From Atribacteria bacterium SCGC AAA255-N14 (GTDB lineage Bacteria > Atribacterota > JS1 > SB-45 > 34-128), in NCBI GenBank assembly GCA_000405345.1, contig ASPC01000015.1, positions 1-29,219 of the forward strand: a DNA stretch of 29,219 nucleotides, read 5' to 3'. Positions 24,663-29,219 of this stretch are shown here, in pieces; position 1 is the first letter of the stretch; every line of letters begins with the position of its first letter. Made by a program: the position numbers and the translations under genes. Under the pieces are notes generated by a model. It searched no databases and was not told the origin of the DNA. It was given only the letters and a program-made list of their open reading frames with translations.

Positions 24663-25682
24663 TTATTCATATGCTCCTTTCAATCCATGGGTCATTCGAA
24701 TATAAACTGAAGCTACGATAAAAAGAACAATAAAAATTACCATAGCAAAGGCTGCAGAAAAACCGTAACGATGGTATTCAAAAGCTGCTCTAAATAAAGC
24801 GGTAACTAAAATATCGGTAGTTTCCAGTTCATTAGCATTAATCATATATGGAACATTAAAATTATTAAAAGTCCAGATGATGCCTAAAACAATTGCCGGG
24901 GTAAGTACAGGTTTTAGCAAGGGTAAGGTAATATTACGAAACTGCTGCCACCGGGAAGCACCATCAATCTCAGCAGCATCATAGAACTCTAAAGGAACGC
25001 TTTGTAATCCCCCCAGGATAATAACCATCATAAAAGGGATACCCAACCAGATGTTGGTAATACAGGCTGCAGCAAAATTCCAGAAGGGACTGACCATCCA
25101 TTGAATTGGCTGCATCCCTATACTCTTTAACATTACATTGACAAAACCATATTCATAGTGAAATTCACCCTTCCAGGCTAATACGGCAATAATCTGGGGA
25201 ACCGCCCAGGGGAAAACCAATAGAGTACGATAGATGCCCCGTCCCCGCATTTGGCGATTGAGTAGTAAAGCTAATCCCAGGCCTCCGGCCAGGTGAAAAA
25301 CCACATTGACAGCTGTCCATAGGAGAGTACGAAAAAGCAAGGGGAAAAATCTAATCTGTTTTAATACCGGTTCGGAAAAGATTAATCCAAAATTTTTCAA
25401 TCCCTGAGCCCAGCTTAAAGTATAAGTCCGAAAATGTCGTAGGCCCATATTGGTAAAAGCTAATCGCACTTCATAACCGATAGGATAGATAACCAACATA
25501 GATATGCCAAAGATTGCTGCTATCATTAACATATATGGCAGGGTATATTTACTCTTAAAGATTTTACCTAACACCAGGTAAACCAGGATCTCAAGAATTA
25601 CAGTGCCCAAAATTATATAAAGCACCATACTCCCCAACTCTTTTAAAGTATTTACAACAACTTCGGCGGTTAAAGCTTCCAT
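24663..25682 (-). CDS. malF: Maltodextrin-type ABC transporter permease (MalF-like)
   Basis: Partner permease of MalG. The 339 aa have about seven or eight predicted membrane spans, including two N-terminal hydrophobic segments (about 15-38 and 47-70) before the core, as in MalF-like proteins. The EAA-type loop reads YDAAEIDGASRWQQF. The ATG has a strong GGGAGGA site. It is separated from malE by 92 bp containing an 11-bp stem hairpin. Confidence 0.9.
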   Translation of the reverse strand: MEALTAEVVVNTLKELGSMVLYIILGTVILEILVYLVLGKIFKSKYTLPYMLMIAAIFGISMLVIYPIGYEVRLAFTNMGLRHFRTYTLSWAQGLKNFGLIFSEPVLKQIRFFPLLFRTLLWTAVNVVFHLAGGLGLALLLNRQMRGRGIYRTLLVFPWAVPQIIAVLAWKGEFHYEYGFVNVMLKSIGMQPIQWMVSPFWNFAAACITNIWLGIPFMMVIILGGLQSVPLEFYDAAEIDGASRWQQFRNITLPLLKPVLTPAIVLGIIWTFNNFNVPYMINANELETTDILVTALFRAAFEYHRYGFSAAFAMVIFIVLFIVASVYIRMTHGLKGAYE

Positions 25683-25730
25683 TCTATCCTCCCTTACCTT
25701 ATTCGTACTATTTCACTTTAAAAAAAGATT

Positions 25731-25757
25731 ACGAGGGACGAAAAAATCGTCCCTCGT
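25731..25757 (-). repeat. Hairpin in the malE-malF gap (11-bp stem, 5-nt loop)
   Basis: Arms 25731-25741 and 25747-25757 (ACGAGGGACGA and its complement) are perfect, and on the minus strand a run of seven T follows about 5 nt after. It could be a partial terminator or an RNA-stabilising structure that lets the binding protein be made in excess of the permeases, as in the E. coli mal system. Confidence 0.75.
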
Positions 25758-25774
25758 CTTTGCTTTACTTGAAT

Positions 25775-26983
25775 CTATTCTAAACTCTTTATACATGATT
25801 CAGCGCTTGACTGCATTAATTTAACAGCATCTTCAGGAGACTTGGTATCAGCTAATACTGCTAACATTTCAGGTTTCATAGAATCCCAATTACAACGCAT
25901 CTCTAATACTGTAGGCATCGGTGTACCAACTACCATCTGGTCAGCAGAACCTTTAAGAATAGGATCTTCAGTAATCAGTGGATCTTCTAAAGCTTCCTTT
26001 ACAGCCGGTAAACGATTCAACAATTTGACCATCTCTATCTGTTTTTCTTTAGAAGATACAAAGGCAATGAAATCCTGAGCTGCTTTCAGTTTGTCTCCGG
26101 AAATACCTTTCACGAACATAAAGTATACTCCGCTGGTATAAGGTTTAGGCCACTCGCCGGTAGCAGAAACTTTAGGAATGCGGGCTACTCCTAAATCATC
26201 ACCTAATGCACTAACATAACCACTTATTGACCAGTCACCGTTAATAATCATAGCAGCCTTTCCTTCTTTAAAGAGGGTATCAGCTCCATCATAATCACAT
26301 TCTAGAGGCACAATCTTGGCATCAAACTTCATGTCATGTAAGAATTTTAGAGTTGCAATCATCTCTGGAGTGTTGAGGGTAGGAGTAACTCCGTCTTCGG
26401 CAAAAACTTTTCCCTTAAAACCTCCCAACCAGGGTACTAACCAGAAAGGTTCGGTCTGATTCCATACTAGGGCATAGTTCCCTCCGGTGGTCAGCTTTTT
26501 ACCTACGGCAAACAACTCATCTGTATCTTTGGGTGCCTCTGCTATAAGTTTCTTATTGTAAAGAAGCATTAACTGGTTACCGTTGGAAATGGGAATACCC
26601 CAATATTTTCCTTCTAGCTTAACAGCATCCATAGCTGAGTCTACATATATATTTAAGTCAAACAGATTATCGATTGCTTCAACAATATCTGCAGCTACAA
26701 AGGGACCGGCATGGTCACTTACGGTCCACAAAATATCCGGAGCAGCACCAGCCAGACTGGCAGTTAGAAAATCTTCCCTCAAAACTTCTACATCAGTCTT
26801 TTTAACTAACTCAATTGTAATGTTTGGATTAGCTTTCATAAATTCTTCTACTAAGGATTTATTCCAATCTAAGGCTTCTTCACCTTCTTTAGTCCAAAGG
26901 ATCAGATTCACTTCAGCGCTGGCAATACTAACTATACCCACCAACATTACTAACACTAACAAAACTGTTAAAAATTTTTTCAT
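25775..26983 (-). CDS. malE: Maltodextrin-binding protein of an ABC transporter (MalE-like)
   Basis: Extracytoplasmic solute-binding protein (CUT1 family 1). The 402 aa start with a classical signal peptide (MKKFLTVLLVLVMLVGI...) with a likely cut after ASA at residue 23 and no lipobox cysteine, so it should be a soluble periplasmic protein and not a lipoprotein; this suggests a diderm cell. The mature part begins with LILWTKEGEEALDWN, and the C-terminal third has GTPMPTVLEMRCNWD, much like MalE. AAGGAGG precedes the ATG. The 167-bp gap to the amylase gene upstream must hold the operon promoter, but I could not pick one confidently. Confidence 0.9.
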   Translation of the reverse strand: MKKFLTVLLVLVMLVGIVSIASAEVNLILWTKEGEEALDWNKSLVEEFMKANPNITIELVKKTDVEVLREDFLTASLAGAAPDILWTVSDHAGPFVAADIVEAIDNLFDLNIYVDSAMDAVKLEGKYWGIPISNGNQLMLLYNKKLIAEAPKDTDELFAVGKKLTTGGNYALVWNQTEPFWLVPWLGGFKGKVFAEDGVTPTLNTPEMIATLKFLHDMKFDAKIVPLECDYDGADTLFKEGKAAMIINGDWSISGYVSALGDDLGVARIPKVSATGEWPKPYTSGVYFMFVKGISGDKLKAAQDFIAFVSSKEKQIEMVKLLNRLPAVKEALEDPLITEDPILKGSADQMVVGTPMPTVLEMRCNWDSMKPEMLAVLADTKSPEDAVKLMQSSAESCIKSLE

Positions 26984-27150
26984 TTTACTTTCCTCCTTAA
27001 AATTTAAAAATATTTAATGAAACACCTAATTAATTATTCCTTTAACTTTCTTTTTATCACCCCCTTCTTTCTTTCAAAATCTCTATTTTTCTTCTATGTG
27101 TTTGTCTTGTTGATATTTTATCAATTATCTATTTTGCCAATAAATATGAA

Positions 27151-29124
27151 TTATAAACGTTCAAAAATTCTCACCTGGAGTGAAGGTATGTGTATGGTGC
27201 CCTGTAATATTTCTCCCTCTGTCACCGACCGCCAATTTCCGGAAGGCAATTCAAATTTTACTGTTTCAGTTCCGTTGTTAGCTACAACTATCACCTCACC
27301 GCTGCCTTCCTCGCCTTTAAAAAAGGAAAGCAAGTTATCTGTTCCATAATAAACGCGAATTACACTACTGGTAAGGGCGGGCATTTCTTGGCGTAGTTGA
27401 GCTAGTTTTTTATAATGAGATATAAGACTTTCATCTGCGGTATCCCATTGAATCGGATAACGTTGGGCATCATAGAATTCCTTTTCACCTAAAATTCCCC
27501 GCTCATCACCCTGGAAGATTACCGGCGCCCCTGGCAGAGTATAAAACAGAGTGGAAAGTAGTTTTAATCTCTCTACTGCTTCAGGATTAGGCAAATCACC
27601 AAAATTACCGCCCCCTAAATCAGTAAGGATACGCCCTGTATCATGTGAACTCACTAAGTTAAAGCCCATAGCAGTAACATTCTCTCCATAGACAGCAAAA
27701 TAACGGCTCAAATTGGCAAGAGTGCCTTCTCCGTCAATACTCCCTTTGGCAAAATTAAGCAAGATATCCCGCCCTAAGGCATAATTCATCAAAGAATCGA
27801 ACTGATCACCTTTCACCCAGGATGAATCGAGTTGCCAGATCTCAGCAATAAGATAAGTATCTTCCTTTTCCATCTTGGCCAATTGGCGCATTTCATTGAA
27901 AAATTCTTTAGCTTTAACTAATTCATTAGGTACATCCACCCGCCAGCCATCTGCTCCAAAGTTTAACCAGTGGTTTGCTACTTTAAAAAGGTATTCCTTC
28001 ACCTCTGGGTTACCGGTATTTAATTTTGGTAAACTCCCTACTCCCCACCAGGCCTTATAAGCAGTTGGGTCACCTGGAGTAAAGGGACATTGATGAATAA
28101 AATACCAATCCCAATAGGGACTATCCTTTCCCTTCTTTACCACATCCTGAAAGGCCCAAAAACCCAAACCGGTATGATTGGGAACAAAATCCAGGATTAT
28201 CCGCATACCCCGCCTATGTGCTTCGTTTAAGAGTTCCTGTAAATCTTCCTCGATACCAAATTTGGGACTCACTTTCAGATAGTCATGAGTATCATATCCA
28301 TGGGCACTGCCAGAATCAAAAATAGGATTTAGATATAACACTGTTACTCCCAGGTCTTTTAAGTAATCAAGTTTCTCAATAATCCCAGCCAGGTCTCCGC
28401 CAAAATATTGATGGCAACAATGTTGAGTAGAAATAGGGTCATCCCAATTTGCTAAAGAAGGACCTTCTTTAACCCATAGCTTATTCTGAGCCCATTGTTT
28501 ATTGAAGTGGAATTCGTCACTCTTCAGAGCCAGTGAATCATTTTCAGGATTTCCGTTATAAAAACGCTCAGGGAAAATTTGGTAGATTATCCCTTGACTT
28601 ACCCATTTAAGTTGAGGAAAATGGTCAATGCCATCAAAAAAGAAAGATTGGGAAGGATCTTCGGGCAGAGAAAATTCAGTACCATCAATAGTATATCCTA
28701 AAAAATGGTACTTCAGGGAATCTGGTAATTCCAAAGAAAGGCGAAAGACTTCACCGTATTCCCATTGTAGTTGTCTTTCCATAGGCCATTTACCTTCATT
28801 GGTAACCAAAAACACTTTCGCAACCTTATGAGGTGAGGTTTTTAATCTTATCACTAAACGCTCATCAGCAATGCACAAATAAGCCGGGTCATCAGGATTA
28901 TGCACGAGAACTACTCCTTCTGTGACCTCTTCTTTAATTCTACATATCGCATTCTGACCACCAAATCCATCATTAATATACCCTACGGCGTTCGGGTCTA
29001 TCGGACCTCCGGTATGAGCAGTCGACATATCTTGAGGCCATTTTCCATTAATATAAAATTTATACTGATACTCTCCTGACTCTAAATCTACAGTGATACT
29101 CCAGATTCCATCAGGTTGTTTTTC
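27151..29124 (-). CDS. GH13 alpha-glucan hydrolase (neopullulanase/cyclomaltodextrinase-like), 5' end lost
   Basis: Hydrolyses alpha-glucans or maltodextrins. The visible frame opens at 29169, but its first 15 codons come from an inverted copy of this gene's own antisense strand, so native coding begins at or before 29124 and the true N-terminus is missing. In numbering of the 672-aa frame, residues 16-78 resemble a CBM48/AMPK-type glucan-binding module, 85-180 a second beta-rich module, then a GH13 barrel with DFVPNHTG (327-334), nucleophile Asp412 (GWRVDVPNE), acid Glu443 (LIAEIW) and Asp510 (SSHDTGR). FWAFQDVVKKGKDSPY is typical of cyclomaltodextrinase/neopullulanase relatives. Whether it was exported cannot be judged without the start. 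Confidence 0.9.
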   Translation of the reverse strand, partial: EKQPDGIWSITVDLESGEYQYKFYINGKWPQDMSTAHTGGPIDPNAVGYINDGFGGQNAICRIKEEVTEGVVLVHNPDDPAYLCIADERLVIRLKTSPHKVAKVFLVTNEGKWPMERQLQWEYGEVFRLSLELPDSLKYHFLGYTIDGTEFSLPEDPSQSFFFDGIDHFPQLKWVSQGIIYQIFPERFYNGNPENDSLALKSDEFHFNKQWAQNKLWVKEGPSLANWDDPISTQHCCHQYFGGDLAGIIEKLDYLKDLGVTVLYLNPIFDSGSAHGYDTHDYLKVSPKFGIEEDLQELLNEAHRRGMRIILDFVPNHTGLGFWAFQDVVKKGKDSPYWDWYFIHQCPFTPGDPTAYKAWWGVGSLPKLNTGNPEVKEYLFKVANHWLNFGADGWRVDVPNELVKAKEFFNEMRQLAKMEKEDTYLIAEIWQLDSSWVKGDQFDSLMNYALGRDILLNFAKGSIDGEGTLANLSRYFAVYGENVTAMGFNLVSSHDTGRILTDLGGGNFGDLPNPEAVERLKLLSTLFYTLPGAPVIFQGDERGILGEKEFYDAQRYPIQWDTADESLISHYKKLAQLRQEMPALTSSVIRVYYGTDNLLSFFKGEEGSGEVIVVANNGTETVKFELPSGNWRSVTEGEILQGTIHIPSLQVRIFERL
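28124..28218. repeat. Internal copy of the right-end 95-bp inverted repeat
   Basis: This is native amylase coding sequence (around the DFVPNHTG motif), uninterrupted on both sides. It is the exact reverse complement of 29125-29219. Confidence 0.97.
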
Positions 29125-29219
29125 CATAGGCGGGGTATGCGGATAATCCTGGATTTTGTTCCCAATCATACCGGTTTGGGTTTTTGGGCCTTTCAGGATG
29201 TGGTAAAGAAGGGAAAGGA
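29125..29219. repeat. Terminal 95-bp inverted copy of 28124-28218; probable chimeric end
   Basis: Exact reverse complement of 28124-28218, joined to amylase sequence at 29124/29125 and ending with the window. The bases CATAG at the join are close to shared sequence on both sides. It creates a false start codon (29169) for the amylase. Confidence 0.95.

Noticed and set aside
29125..29169. ATG at 29169 as the amylase start
   Set aside because: The first 15 codons are antisense of the amylase's own catalytic region, so the start is an artefact of the end repeat.

Overview
The window is AT-rich, densely packed bacterial DNA carrying amino-acid biosynthesis and alpha-glucan utilisation genes. A T-box leader, a TrpR-like YerC regulator and a Bacillus-like HisB point towards Firmicutes-type regulation. 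A maltodextrin-binding protein with an ordinary signal peptide and no lipobox cysteine, a Leptospira-type citramalate synthase and a HisZ/short-HisG pair suggest a deep-branching diderm lineage instead. An uncultivated Atribacterota-like bacterium is my best guess, with low confidence. No tRNA, rRNA, CRISPR array or transposase gene was seen.

Layout as given. Plus strand, 1-6271: 3' part of ilvB, then ilvN, ilvC, pheA, leuA and the 5' part of cimA. Minus strand, 6265 to the end, listed from low to high coordinate: the 5' part of ilvB with its long leader, a homocysteine S-methyltransferase, a serine block (DUF1015, serA, class-V aminotransferase), a histidine operon (transcribed hisZ-hisG-hisD-HAD phosphatase-hisB-hisH-hisA-hisF-hisIE-yerC), then malQ, glgP, a maltodextrin ABC transporter (malE-malF-malG) and a GH13 amylase.

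The contig is probably mis-joined. Positions 1-95 are the exact reverse complement of 6265-6359, and 29125-29219 are the exact reverse complement of 28124-28218. Both repeats are exactly 95 bp and both sit at a contig end. Gene structure shows that the joins at 6264/6265 (cimA to antisense ilvB) and 29124/29125 (amylase to its own antisense) are foreign. This fits fold-back chimeras, as in multiple-displacement amplification, with a 95-bp assembler overlap. Undoing the left join gives an intact 556-aa IlvB and one co-directional stretch: amylase - mal transporter - glgP - malQ - his operon - serine operon - methyltransferase - [T-box + ykkC riboswitch] - ilvBNC - pheA - leuA - cimA.

The most interesting biology is the ilvB leader (about 7056-6624, minus strand). 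A complete T-box element with its own terminator is followed by a ykkC-family aptamer of the PRPP/ppGpp type (ppGpp likely) with a second terminator. Read in series this would be a two-input AND gate: uncharged tRNA (probably Leu) and the alarmone must both be present for read-through into branched-chain amino-acid genes. Other points of interest are an uncharacterised attenuator-like leader on the serine operon, DUF1015 where a phosphoserine phosphatase would be expected, an HAD protein placed to be histidinol-phosphatase, and a palindrome at the his promoter that may be the YerC/HisR operator.
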